A DNA stretch of 64,000 nt, from contig NZ_WMEX01000003.1 in assembly GCF_009856365.1 (NCBI RefSeq), positions 275,735 to 339,734 of the forward strand, written 5' to 3'. The notes under the pieces are model-generated. The model saw nothing but the letters and a program-made list of their open reading frames with translations. It did no database searches and had not been told where the DNA came from. Each line of letters begins with the position of its first letter. The stretch's first letter is position 1. Shown here piece by piece: positions 17,100-25,338 of the stretch. The DNA is from Vreelandella halophila. Its GTDB lineage: Bacteria; Pseudomonadota; Gammaproteobacteria; Pseudomonadales; Oleiphilaceae. The position numbers and the translations under genes were made by a program.

Positions 17100-17874
17100 C
17101 CTCGATACTGCCGCGCAGATACTCCACGCAGCGCCCGCCGATACGCACCCGCTCGCCGAGCCACTCGCAGTCCAGCTCACCCCCGCGCGCCGAAACCTGC
17201 CGGGCGCTGAGATGATGGCGCCCAAGCTGTTCCGCCCAGTAGGGGATGAGCGTGCAATGCGCCGACCCCGTCACCGGATCCTCGGGCACGCCGGCGCCGG
17301 GTGCGAAGAAGCGCGATACGAAGTCAACGTCCGTTCCCGGTGCCGTCGTGATGACGGCAAACGTATCCAGGTTGGCGACCGCCGCCAGGTCCGGCCGCAG
17401 GTTGCGCACGGTGGCCTCATCCTCGAATACCACCATCCGGTCACGACTCTCCCGCACGTCCACCGGCCGGGCCCCCAGGGCCGCTTCCAGTTCCGCCGTG
17501 ACGGCGCCCTGCTCGCCGGCACGCGCCGGGAAGTCGAGACTGAGCACATCCCCGGAACGGATGACGGATACCGTGCCGCTGCGGGTTTCAAAGTCAATGC
17601 GTTGGCGTTCGGGCATGTATTCGCGGAACAGGACATAGGCTGCCGCCAGGGTGGCATGCCCACACAGGTTCACCTCCACCGTGGGCGTGAACCAGCGCAG
17701 CTTGCAGCTCTCCCCGCCGGGAATCACGAAGGCTGTCTCGGCCAGGTTGTTCTCCGCCGCAATGGCCTGAAGGGTCTCGTCCGGGAGCCATTCGTCCATG
17801 GGGACCACGGCCGCCGGGTTGCCGCCGAAGAGGCGATCGGTGAAGGCATCAATCTGGTGGATGGCGTAACGCAT
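17092..17874 (-). CDS. PhzF-family isomerase/epimerase-like protein
   Basis: A 260-residue protein of the PhzF fold (two pseudo-symmetric hotdog-like halves). Family markers are the N-terminal QIDAFTDRLFGGNPAAV, the catalytic Glu46 in LAETAFV, CGHATLAAAY and the second-half GVPEDPVTGSAHC. Members isomerise small molecules, but no phenazine genes are nearby, so this is one of the many PhzF-like proteins of unknown substrate. It is divergent from satD; its start is 24 bases from the first of the palindromes at 17898-17958, so it may share the control region. Confidence 0.92.
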   Translation of the reverse strand: MRYAIHQIDAFTDRLFGGNPAAVVPMDEWLPDETLQAIAAENNLAETAFVIPGGESCKLRWFTPTVEVNLCGHATLAAAYVLFREYMPERQRIDFETRSGTVSVIRSGDVLSLDFPARAGEQGAVTAELEAALGARPVDVRESRDRMVVFEDEATVRNLRPDLAAVANLDTFAVITTAPGTDVDFVSRFFAPGAGVPEDPVTGSAHCTLIPYWAEQLGRHHLSARQVSARGGELDCEWLGERVRIGGRCVEYLRGSIEVS

Positions 17875-17897
17875 GAATCGTCCCTGTAATACAGTTC

Positions 17898-17958
17898 TGG
17901 GTTAAAAAACCCAATTAAACCATTTTGGTTTAAAAAGACAAAATAACCTGATATGGTT
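17898..17958. promoter_or_regulatory. three AACC/GGTT palindromes between phzF-like gene and satD (operator array)
   Basis: Three adjacent inverted repeats share the AACC/GGTT half-site: TGGGTT-AAAA-AACCCA at 17898-17913, TTAAACCA-TTT-TGGTTTAA at 17915-17933 (perfect, 19 bases) and AACC-TGATAT-GGTT at 17945-17958. They fill most of the AT-rich spacer between the two divergent starts, the last one 34 bases before the satD ATG at 17992. This is where a dimeric repressor would block both promoters. SatD has a C-terminal helix-turn-helix and is the nearest candidate binder. Confidence 0.65.
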
Positions 17959-17991
17959 TACTCTGTGATCACGCTCACTGGAGCTGGCACC

Positions 17992-18621
17992 ATGAACCAC
18001 CTGGTGATGATCGCCGATGTCATCGGCTCCCGACAACTGGCCAACCGCGGGCAGGTCCAGACACTGCTGGAAGCCGAGCTGCACACGCTCCACAAGGACA
18101 GGACTGGACTGGCCTCCCCCTACACCATCACCCTCGGCGATGAATTCCAGGCCGTATTCAAGGGTGCGGACCGGGTCTTCCCGGACATCCTCGCCATCCT
18201 GCGGGCACTGCATCCAGTCGGGCTGCGCTTTGCTCTCGGGATCGGGCCCATCACCACCCGGATCAACCCGGAACAGGCCATCGGCATGGACGGCCCCGCC
18301 TTCTACCAGGCACGTGACCTGCTGGAACGCATGAAGAAAGACAGACGGATCCTTGCTGTGGCTGGCCTCCCGGAGGACGATGGCCTGCAGGAGAGCGCCC
18401 TCGGCCTGCTGGACCACCAGCTCCGGAAATGGCGGCCCAACCGGCTCGACATCCTGCGGCTGCTGTTGCAGGGGTGGGAAGCGGGGACCATTGCCGACCA
18501 TCTCGACATCACGGAACAGAGTGTGTACAAGAACATTCGTGAGGGCGGCCTTGAACATGCCATCCAGCTGACCCAGGCCCTGACCGGGCGCATGAACAAC
18601 GCCCTGGCGCGCACCGACTGA
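17992..18621 (+). CDS. satD: SatD-family protein with C-terminal helix-turn-helix
   Basis: A 209-residue protein of the SatD family. The N-terminal domain starts MNHLVMIADVIGSRQ and has the conserved TLGDEFQAVF and LRFALGIGPI blocks. The last quarter contains a helix-turn-helix-like segment (GTIADHLDITEQSVYKNIREGG). The name comes from the Streptococcus mutans sat operon; the biochemical role is unresolved. The start at 17992 (SD-like GGAG just before it) fits the family better than the upstream ATG at 17953, which would lie inside the palindrome array. It is followed after 12 bases by the DUF3307-like membrane gene, a widely seen pair. Confidence 0.85.
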   Translation: MNHLVMIADVIGSRQLANRGQVQTLLEAELHTLHKDRTGLASPYTITLGDEFQAVFKGADRVFPDILAILRALHPVGLRFALGIGPITTRINPEQAIGMDGPAFYQARDLLERMKKDRRILAVAGLPEDDGLQESALGLLDHQLRKWRPNRLDILRLLLQGWEAGTIADHLDITEQSVYKNIREGGLEHAIQLTQALTGRMNNALARTD

Positions 18622-18633
18622 AACGGAGTTCCC

Positions 18634-19326
18634 ATGGCCATTCTTCTGTTCCTCAATGCCTGGCTGCTCACCCGTCTCTGGTTCACCTTCCGGGACCGGC
18701 CCCTGCCCACGCATGAATGGACCGGCCTGGCACTGGTCCAGGTGGTGCTGATCGGCGTGCTGACACCGGGGCTGCATACCCTGGCCCTCATTCCAGCCGT
18801 GATCGCCTCGCTTGCCCTTTCCGAGGCCTGGATGCCAAAGGAACGACTCAACGAGGGGCGCCTGGCGGGCGGTGCACTGGTAGCGGTAGTGGCCTTCCTT
18901 TCCGCCCATTACGGGATGCCCGGCTCCTGGCTGCTGCCCGCACATCCACCGGCGGTGCTGCGGCCGGCCCTGCTGGGTCTGCTCGGCTTCCTGTTGGTGG
19001 CGAACGAGACCAACCTCGCCATCCGTTCCCTGCTCCACCGCTTCCAGATGGAGCCCACCACCTCCAGCCACGGCGAGCCGGACACCGTGGACGACCGCGA
19101 GTACAACGCCGGCCGCGTGATCGGCATGCTGGAACGCTGGCTCATCTACCTGGTGGTGGTCTTCGCCCAGAACTACAACGTGATCGCGCTCATACTGGCT
19201 GCCAAGGGCTTTGCCCGGTTCCGCCAGCTGGAGGAGCGGGAATTCGCGGAATACGTCCTGATCGGGACCCTGGCCTCGCTGCTGTTCACCGTGGTGATCG
19301 GCCAGTCCATCCTCTATTTCTTCTGA
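18634..19326 (+). CDS. DUF3307-like integral membrane protein, SatD partner
   Basis: A 230-residue protein with about six hydrophobic helices (residues about 1-15, 30-65, 72-90, 108-125, 165-190 and 208-230). A cytosolic-looking loop in the middle (RFQMEPTTSSHGEPDTVDDREYNAGRVIG) contains the conserved NAGRVIGMLERW. This arrangement matches the DUF3307 membrane family that accompanies satD. Function is unknown; the fixed pairing suggests a membrane sensor or channel with a cytosolic partner. It ends 22 bases before the alpha/beta hydrolase gene, so the three genes may be one transcript. Confidence 0.78.
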   Translation: MAILLFLNAWLLTRLWFTFRDRPLPTHEWTGLALVQVVLIGVLTPGLHTLALIPAVIASLALSEAWMPKERLNEGRLAGGALVAVVAFLSAHYGMPGSWLLPAHPPAVLRPALLGLLGFLLVANETNLAIRSLLHRFQMEPTTSSHGEPDTVDDREYNAGRVIGMLERWLIYLVVVFAQNYNVIALILAAKGFARFRQLEEREFAEYVLIGTLASLLFTVVIGQSILYFF

Positions 19327-19348
19327 TCCATGCCAAGGAGGGAGACCC

Positions 19349-20218
19349 ATGTCCCTGAGCCCTGCACGGTCCATTGATACCGAGCGCGGCCGTTTCACCT
19401 GGCGTGAAGGCGGCGACCCCGCCGGAACCCCGGTCGTCATGATCCACGGCTGGCCTGAGAGTTCCTGGTGCTGGGCTCCGGTCAGTGACCACCTTAAGCC
19501 CGGCCTGAGAGTGATTGCTCCGGACCTGCGCGGTCTGGGTGACAGCGAGCGCACGGAAGGCGCGGAACACTACCGCAAGCAGAACCTCGCTCAGGACGTG
19601 ATCGCCGTGATGGATGCGCTGGGCATCGAGCACTTCCAGTTGGTGGGACACGACTGGGGCGGCGTGGTGGCCCAGGAAATGGCCCTGGCGGAGCCGGAGC
19701 GCGTGCAGCGGATGGTCATCCTGAACATTGCCATCATCAACAATCTGCGCGGCAATCAGGAGGTGATCGAGAAGGTTCGCGGCTCAGGCGGTGCCCAGTA
19801 CTGGTATCAGCACTTCATGCAGACGAAAGGGCTCCCCGAGGCCATGATCCCGGGCGCGGAGACCGAGTGGCTGGGCTATTTCCTGAAACTGGCCAATCGC
19901 GAGCCCTTCCCGGAAGAGGCCTTCAACGAATACGTGCGCACCTTCCGGATACCCGGCACGCCTCACACCAGTGCCAACTACTACCGCACCTTCCATGACG
20001 ACGCCAAACGCTGGGCCACCCTCGCCGATCATGTCTGGCCGATGCCCGGGCTCTACATCTATGGCAACCAGGACCACGTGATCCTGCCGGAATACCTCAA
20101 CCATATTGAGGAGTGCTTCAAGTCCATCAGGGTACGCGAGGTGGAAGCCGGGCACTTCCTGCAGGAGGAGCAGCCAGAGGCGGTGGCGGAGCATCTGAAC
20201 GGCTTCCTGGCGCCCTGA
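19349..20218 (+). CDS. alpha/beta hydrolase of the epoxide hydrolase/haloalkane dehalogenase type
   Basis: A 289-residue cytosolic hydrolase. MIHGWPESSWCW forms the oxyanion-hole HGxP region. The nucleophile is an aspartate, Asp102 in VGHDWGG, which places it with epoxide hydrolases, haloalkane dehalogenases and fluoroacetate dehalogenases rather than serine esterases. The acid is probably in YGNQDHVI and the catalytic His in VEAGHFLQEEQPE. AAGGAGGGAG precedes the ATG. It lies downstream of satD and the DUF3307-like gene and faces the aspartic protease gene with only four bases between stops. Substrate unknown. Confidence 0.9.
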   Translation: MSLSPARSIDTERGRFTWREGGDPAGTPVVMIHGWPESSWCWAPVSDHLKPGLRVIAPDLRGLGDSERTEGAEHYRKQNLAQDVIAVMDALGIEHFQLVGHDWGGVVAQEMALAEPERVQRMVILNIAIINNLRGNQEVIEKVRGSGGAQYWYQHFMQTKGLPEAMIPGAETEWLGYFLKLANREPFPEEAFNEYVRTFRIPGTPHTSANYYRTFHDDAKRWATLADHVWPMPGLYIYGNQDHVILPEYLNHIEECFKSIRVREVEAGHFLQEEQPEAVAEHLNGFLAP

Positions 20219-20222
20219 GTCG

Positions 20223-20732
20223 TCAGGGGCCGGCGCGCCGCAGCGTCAGGACGCCGTCCTGCTGGGAGAAGTCCACCTGCCCCAGGGCGCTCATGCCCAG
20301 CAGCGCCATGTCGTCGTCCATGGAGGGGCTGATGGTGCCCGGAACATTCCGGAAGCGCATATCACCGAGGCGCAGCTCCGGGATCGTGGTGCTCCAGACC
20401 GTGACCGTGCCGGCCGCAGTACGTGCCCTGCCGCGACTGTCGCGCTCGAGCCCCGCCCGCTGGGCAATCGCGTCCGAGACGGTCACCCGGGTTGCCCCGG
20501 TGTCCAGGATGAAGGTCACGTCGGCCCCGTTGATGCCGCCCCCCGCGACATAGTGACCCTGCCGATTGGCCTCCAGCTCAATGGACTGGACACCGTTGAC
20601 CATTTCCGTTTCAGGAGTCTGGTTCGGGTTCCGCTGACTCTCGGTAATACCGCCAAAGAACCAGGTGGCACCCCCGATCAGCACCAGCCAGAAGCCGCCG
20701 AAATACAGCAGGTAACGGGTCTCGCTCGCCAT
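20223..20732 (-). CDS. membrane-anchored retropepsin-like aspartic protease (clan AA, TIGR02281 type)
   Basis: A 169-residue protein with an N-terminal anchor helix (residues about 7-28, YLLYFGGFWLVLIGGATWFF), then a single retropepsin-like domain. The catalytic Asp77 is in FILDTGATRVTVSD, and the C-terminal half ends LLGMSALGQVDF. One Asp-Thr-Gly per chain means it must dimerise. The start at 20732 follows the CysZ-like gene's TAG at 20737-20735 by two bases, so the pair is translationally coupled. The protease domain should face the periplasm. Targets of this family are not known. Confidence 0.88.
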   Translation of the reverse strand: MASETRYLLYFGGFWLVLIGGATWFFGGITESQRNPNQTPETEMVNGVQSIELEANRQGHYVAGGGINGADVTFILDTGATRVTVSDAIAQRAGLERDSRGRARTAAGTVTVWSTTIPELRLGDMRFRNVPGTISPSMDDDMALLGMSALGQVDFSQQDGVLTLRRAGP

Positions 20733-20734
20733 GC

Positions 20735-21493
20735 CTAGGCGGCTCCTCTCTGGTCCGCATCCCGCATCTCCCGGGTCCAGTACACGGTGGCGCCACACAC
20801 GGCCGCCGGCACCAGCACCAGGTTGACCAGCGGCACCATGGCCAGAACCGCCACCGGCACCCCGAAGCCCAGCGCCGTCAGCCGCTGGGTCGCCACGCGC
20901 TTGCGCAGCCCGTCGAAGGAAACACGGTGGTTGTCCGCCGGGTAATCCACGTACTGCAACACCATCATCCAGCTGTTGAACAGGAACCAGAGCAGCGCAG
21001 CCAGCAGGTTCACCACCGGGATCAGCCCCAGCACAAACAGCACCAGTGCCCGGGGCAGGTAGTAGACGATTTTCCGGACCTCCCGATACAGGGCACGGGG
21101 AATGTCCTTCACGATCTGGAGCCAGCCGTCGTCCGGTGTCAGCGTTTCCCCGGCGATTTCCTTCTCCACCAGTTCGGAGAGGTAACCGTAGAAGGGCGAC
21201 CCGATAAGATTGGCCACCATCACAAAACCATAGGCCAGCAACAGAAGGATCACCAGGCCGTAGAGGATCCAGAACACCCAGTCCAGAACCTGGAGCCACT
21301 CCCAGTCCGGAAGCCAGCCCATGGCAGCGTCCACCATCACGGCGTAGCCCTCACCCAGCAACCAGATGAGCACACCGAACACGACGATGTTCAGGATCAG
21401 CGGCAGCACCACGAACAGGCGCAGTCCCGGCTGGCGGATCAGCCGGAACCCCTCGCCCAGATAGCCCATGCCACGGAATGGATTGCCTCGCAC
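20735..21493 (-). CDS. cysZ: CysZ-like membrane protein (sulfate permease family, EI24 fold)
   Basis: A 252-residue inner-membrane protein closely resembling E. coli CysZ along its length: GFRLIRQPGLRLFVVLPLILN at the start, the amphipathic region with PDWEWLQVLDW, IGSPFYGYLSE, FNSWMMVLQYVDYPADNH and VCGATVYW at the end. CysZ is a sulfate transporter feeding cysteine synthesis. The GTG at 21493 is chosen because GGAGGA lies six bases before it; the frame is open to 21586, but that extension is Arg-rich and not conserved. No other sulfate-assimilation gene is nearby, so the role in sulfate uptake is inherited from the family. Confidence 0.88.
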   Translation of the reverse strand: MRGNPFRGMGYLGEGFRLIRQPGLRLFVVLPLILNIVVFGVLIWLLGEGYAVMVDAAMGWLPDWEWLQVLDWVFWILYGLVILLLLAYGFVMVANLIGSPFYGYLSELVEKEIAGETLTPDDGWLQIVKDIPRALYREVRKIVYYLPRALVLFVLGLIPVVNLLAALLWFLFNSWMMVLQYVDYPADNHRVSFDGLRKRVATQRLTALGFGVPVAVLAMVPLVNLVLVPAAVCGATVYWTREMRDADQRGAA

Positions 21494-21622
21494 GTTGCAC
21501 TCCTCCGGAGAACCAGTGATGACCCGGGAGCCTACCACGCCAGCCCAAACAGCGCTGCCCTGTGCAGCCCGTCTCCGGCGGGCCATAATAACGCCAGGAT
21601 TACCGGATGGAGAAAGGCGACC

Positions 21623-22294
21623 ATGAGTGATGAGGACGATACACGCCCCAGCCCGGGTGCCATCCGCGAGCCGGCCATGCGCCGCTCCGGCTGCGGCTTC
21701 CGGTATGAACCCGGGGAACTCAGCGGCGGCGTGGATTTCTCACGGGCCCATGAGCTTCTGAACGGTGCCAGTGAACCGCTACTGCGCGATGCCACCCCGG
21801 ATGACGCTGATGCCATCGCCGAACGCGTGAACAGCGCCTACCGCGGCGACATCAGCCGCCAGGGCTGGACCACGGAGGCCGACCTTCTGGGCGGCCAGCG
21901 CACCGATGCCCCGATGATCCGGGAACTGCTGGCGGAGTCCCTGTTCCGGCTGGCATGGCAGGGCGACACCCTTGTCGGTACCCAACAGATTGAGCACCTG
22001 GATGCCAACACCGCGGAACTGGGCATGCTTGCCGTGGCACCGGAGCACCAGGGCGAGGGGCTTGGCCGGCGCCTGGTCACGGATGCGGAACAGACCGCCC
22101 GTTCACGCCTGGGCTGCCGTACACTGCGCATCCGTGTCCTCCATCAGCGCTCAGAGCTGCTGCGCTGGTACGAATCCCTGGGGTTCACACGCACCGGCGA
22201 AACCGCCCCATTCCCCGAGTCCCCACGCTTCGGCGAACCCAGAGTGGCCGATCTGTGGTTCCTGGTGCTCGAGAAACGACTCGACGCCGGCTGA
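21623..22294 (+). CDS. GNAT-family N-acetyltransferase
   Basis: A 223-residue acetyltransferase. The N-terminal 50 residues (RPSPGAIREPAMRRSGCGF...) are variable. The GNAT fold begins at LLRDATPDDADAIAERVNSAYRG, with the acetyl-CoA site ELGMLAVAPEHQGEGLGRRLV and the C-terminal LLRWYESLGFTRTGE. The frame is open far upstream, but the ATG at 21623, preceded by GAGAAAGG, gives the expected domain start. It is divergent from cysZ. Small molecule versus protein substrate cannot be told. Confidence 0.9.
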   Translation: MSDEDDTRPSPGAIREPAMRRSGCGFRYEPGELSGGVDFSRAHELLNGASEPLLRDATPDDADAIAERVNSAYRGDISRQGWTTEADLLGGQRTDAPMIRELLAESLFRLAWQGDTLVGTQQIEHLDANTAELGMLAVAPEHQGEGLGRRLVTDAEQTARSRLGCRTLRIRVLHQRSELLRWYESLGFTRTGETAPFPESPRFGEPRVADLWFLVLEKRLDAG

Positions 22295-22402
22295 TTTGCC
22301 GTCCAGCGTCGGACATTCTATCTTCCTATCAACGTTCGATGACCCAGTCGGTCAGTACGGACAGGGCATACCCTCAAAATCAGGAATATCCACGGAGGAT
22401 CC

Positions 22403-23683
22403 ATGAGTTCAATTGCCAGGGACAGCGGCCGGGTACCCCCGGTCTGGGAACGTCTGCCACAGATCTTCGGCTACCCTTTCAAAACCGCCTGCCTGACCAC
22501 GCTCGGGCTCGCCGCCATACTCTACCTGATCGGGATGGTGGTCCCGCTTCTTGGCCTTATCCTGGTGATCGCCGCCTGGGTGGTGCTCTACAAATTCGCC
22601 TATGACGTGCTCGAGGCCACTGCCCGGGGCTGGATGGATCCACCCGAGATCCAGCGCAAGAGCAACAGCTGGGTGCTGGTGAAAACCTTCGTGCTCTTCG
22701 TGGTCCTGGGGTTCGCGGTTACCGGCATTGCGATTGTCACCGGCTCCCTGACACTGGTCGCGGCTGCTGCCATTTTCATCGTACTGGCGCTGCCGGCGGC
22801 CATCATCACCCTGGCCATGAGCAACAGCCTGATGTCGGCACTCAACCCGGGCACCTGGGTCGGCATCATGCGCTCGGTGGGCTTTCCCTACTTCATCGCC
22901 TCGCTGCTGCTGTTCATGCTCTCGGTCAGTCAGGGCATGGCGGAATCCCTGGTGGCGGGCCTGTTCGGGCCCAGCCTGGCAGGCCATGTCGGGGTATTCC
23001 TGATTGGCGGCTACTTTCTCATCGCCTCCTTTCACCTGATGGGCTACCTGGTTTACCAGCACCATGACATGCTGGGCGTGGAACAGGAGGTCACCGCCGC
23101 TGACCGGGCCCGTGCCGCCAACCCAGACCTCAGCCCACTGCTCCAGGAGGTGGAAGGCCTGGTGGCGGAAGGCAGCGTGGACGAGGCGATTGAGCGCCTG
23201 CAGAAGGAGCTCCGCCAGAGCGGCCTCCAGCCGGAAGAGCACGAGCGCTACCGGAAACTGCTGCGCCTCCAGGGCCGCACGGATGAGCTGCTTGCCCACT
23301 CCCGGGAATACATCTCCACCCTTCTCTACGGGCTGGAACAGCCCAAGAAAGCCATGAGCATCGCCGAGGAAGCGCTGCGCGTTGATGCCAGCTTCCAGCC
23401 GGAACACCCGAAACAGGTGCGCGACCTGGCCCGCCTCGCGGACCAGTACGACCACCATGAGCTGGTCATCCGCCTGACCAGCCCCTTCGGCAAGCAGAAC
23501 CCGAAGCACCCCCACCTGCCGGAGAACTACTTCCTCGGCGCCAAGGCGCTGTTCGAGGGCCGGGGTGATGAACAGAAGGCACTCAGGATCCTCCGCCAGC
23601 TCCAGAAGCACTTCCCGGACCATGAACTGCGCGAACGGGTGGATGAACTGGCAGAGCGGGCGGAACGCATCGCGACAAGCTGA
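22403..23683 (+). CDS. membrane protein with C-terminal helical-repeat (TPR-like) domain, function unknown
   Basis: A 426-residue protein in two halves. Residues about 25-220 hold six hydrophobic helices arranged in pairs. From about residue 235 to the end the sequence is charged and helical, with repeat-like units (VEGLVAEGSVDEAIERLQKEL, AMSIAEEALRVDASFQPE, GDEQKALRILRQLQKHFPDHE) typical of TPR or solenoid domains in the cytosol. I do not recognise a named family. Such proteins often scaffold membrane complexes. A 108-base gap separates it from the GNAT gene, and the convergent rhomboid gene, with a shared hairpin between them, also has a TPR-like tail. Confidence 0.75.
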   Translation: MSSIARDSGRVPPVWERLPQIFGYPFKTACLTTLGLAAILYLIGMVVPLLGLILVIAAWVVLYKFAYDVLEATARGWMDPPEIQRKSNSWVLVKTFVLFVVLGFAVTGIAIVTGSLTLVAAAAIFIVLALPAAIITLAMSNSLMSALNPGTWVGIMRSVGFPYFIASLLLFMLSVSQGMAESLVAGLFGPSLAGHVGVFLIGGYFLIASFHLMGYLVYQHHDMLGVEQEVTAADRARAANPDLSPLLQEVEGLVAEGSVDEAIERLQKELRQSGLQPEEHERYRKLLRLQGRTDELLAHSREYISTLLYGLEQPKKAMSIAEEALRVDASFQPEHPKQVRDLARLADQYDHHELVIRLTSPFGKQNPKHPHLPENYFLGAKALFEGRGDEQKALRILRQLQKHFPDHELRERVDELAERAERIATS

Positions 23684-23702
23684 CCCGCCCTGCCCGGGCG
23701 GG
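23684..23702. terminator. hairpin between convergent membrane/TPR and rhomboid genes
   Basis: CCCGCCC-TGCCC-GGGCGGG is a perfect seven-base-pair GC stem that fills the 20-base gap between two convergent stop codons. It can serve as a terminator in both directions, although U-runs are absent. Confidence 0.55.
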
Positions 23703-23703
23703 C

Positions 23704-25185
23704 TCAGTCCTGGATCTGGCGCAGCGCCCGCATCATGGCCGGATCACTGGTCAGCCGCTGCACGGCCTCCATGTAGGGCCGGGCATCGTCGCTCCGGCCC
23801 TGGCGCCGCAGCTGCTGGGCGGCGATCAGGCAGGCCCGGGGCAGTTCCTCCGGTGTCTTCTTCAGCCGCAGCAAGCGGTCCAGTAGCAGCAGCCCCTCCT
23901 CCAGCGCCTCCCAGCGCAACAGACGGCAGCACAGATCCGTGACCTGGCTGGCTGTAAGCTTCAGGTTGGCGCGCTGGCGGTAATCCGCAAAGGTTTCCAT
24001 GACCAGCGCACGCTCCTCGGCGCTATCCCCGGGCAGGGCCAGGATGCGGCCGGCGGCGTCGTGCAGATCCGGGTCCTCTTTCTGGATCTTACAGGCGTGA
24101 TACCAGCTCTCCAGTACGGCGGTATCGTCGGCGTTACGCTCCAGCAGGGGCCGGAGCCGGTGTTTGGCGCGCGTCACGTTCAGGGCGGCCAGGTCCTGCC
24201 GGGCCGCTTCCAGTGCCTCCCGGTCATCCTCGCGATGGGACTCCTCCTGCAGGAACCCATCACGCTGCCACCCCAGGGCCCGCACACCGGCGGCGATCAG
24301 GGCGCCGGTGGCGATACCGCCCGCATGGGCCTCATAGGCCACATTGCTGCCCTCCGCCAGCAGGAACTGCAGCAGCTCCCAGCCCAGCCATACCGGCAGA
24401 AGCACAATGGCGGGCGCACGCACATAATCGAAATAGACCCAGACCCAGTAGAAGAAGCGCACCCTGAGACGCCCGTAGAGGACGGTGAACAGCCCCATGA
24501 GCCCAGCAATGGCGCCCGACGCCCCGAGCATGCCGGTTGGTGTGCCCCAGTGGACCGCCAGGGACAGGGCCGAGCCTCCAAGCCCCGCCACCAGGTAGGC
24601 CGTCAGGAACAGACCCGGCCCGAGCGCGCCTTCCACCAGAATGCCCAGCAGCAACAGGAACAGCATGTTACCGACCAGGTGCCCCACACCACCGTGCAGG
24701 AACATGTGGCTGAGCAGGGTCACCGGCTCCACATCGTCATAGTGCATCATGTACTGGCGCGTAAAGCTCTGGTCCATGAGCCGTTCGAACTCGGCCCTGT
24801 CGGCCTGCCAGTCGGCATACCGGTCGCTGTCCGGGTCAATGATGTCGCCGGATCGCAGCGCCGGCAGGAAATCCGGATGGGATTCCACCATGCGCGAGCG
24901 GGCAAGCGCGATGCGCCGGGCTGCCACATCATTCTCCGCCGCCCTGTCGAGCTGTTCCATCTGGTTGCGGAATTCCATTTCATAGCCGGGAACGAACTCC
25001 TCCAGCCAGGCCCACTCCCGCTTCTCGAGGCCACTCTCCTGATAGTACGAGGCCGCCTGCTGCATGACTTTGGTGTCGCCACCTTGAAAGATGGCGAACA
25101 CGGCACCATTCAGGATTACCAGCAACAGGGTTACGAGCGGAAAGTTCTTCCGCGAAACAGCTTTATGGAGCGGAATGATCAGCAT
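23704..25185 (-). CDS. rhomboid-family intramembrane serine protease with C-terminal helical-repeat domain
   Basis: A 493-residue membrane protease. After the first helix (VTLLLVILNGAVFAIF) comes a large charged loop of about 100 residues, then the rhomboid core: HMFLHGGVGHLVGNMLFLLLLG, the catalytic Ser in GASGAIAGLMG, and the catalytic His in YEAHAGGIATGAL. Residues beyond about 320 form a charged helical tail with TPR-like spacing. The start at 25185 gives MLIIPLHKAVSRKN, a common rhomboid N-terminus; the frame is open to 25242. Both catalytic residues are present, so it should be an active protease. Substrates are unknown. Confidence 0.92.
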   Translation of the reverse strand: MLIIPLHKAVSRKNFPLVTLLLVILNGAVFAIFQGGDTKVMQQAASYYQESGLEKREWAWLEEFVPGYEMEFRNQMEQLDRAAENDVAARRIALARSRMVESHPDFLPALRSGDIIDPDSDRYADWQADRAEFERLMDQSFTRQYMMHYDDVEPVTLLSHMFLHGGVGHLVGNMLFLLLLGILVEGALGPGLFLTAYLVAGLGGSALSLAVHWGTPTGMLGASGAIAGLMGLFTVLYGRLRVRFFYWVWVYFDYVRAPAIVLLPVWLGWELLQFLLAEGSNVAYEAHAGGIATGALIAAGVRALGWQRDGFLQEESHREDDREALEAARQDLAALNVTRAKHRLRPLLERNADDTAVLESWYHACKIQKEDPDLHDAAGRILALPGDSAEERALVMETFADYRQRANLKLTASQVTDLCCRLLRWEALEEGLLLLDRLLRLKKTPEELPRACLIAAQQLRRQGRSDDARPYMEAVQRLTSDPAMMRALRQIQD

Positions 25186-25338
25186 GGTTGGGCGTCCTTT
25201 TCTGTGTCCGGCTTCCTTTGGACCCGGGTCCGGGGAGAGCATAGCCCATTAACCGCCCGTAGCCAGCCCCGATCCCACTGACGGGATCCGTACATCACCA
25301 CAGCGTGATCACCCACACGAACAGACAGGGGGAAACCC

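Noticed and set aside
17092-17874. Part of a phenazine biosynthesis cluster
   Set aside because: Only a PhzF-fold protein is present; no other phz gene is in the window, and PhzF-like proteins are common outside phenazine pathways.
17902-19554. 550-codon minus-strand frame across satD, the DUF3307-like gene and part of the hydrolase
   Set aside because: It crosses three well-supported genes and the palindrome array; Gln/Gly/His-rich composition without domains.
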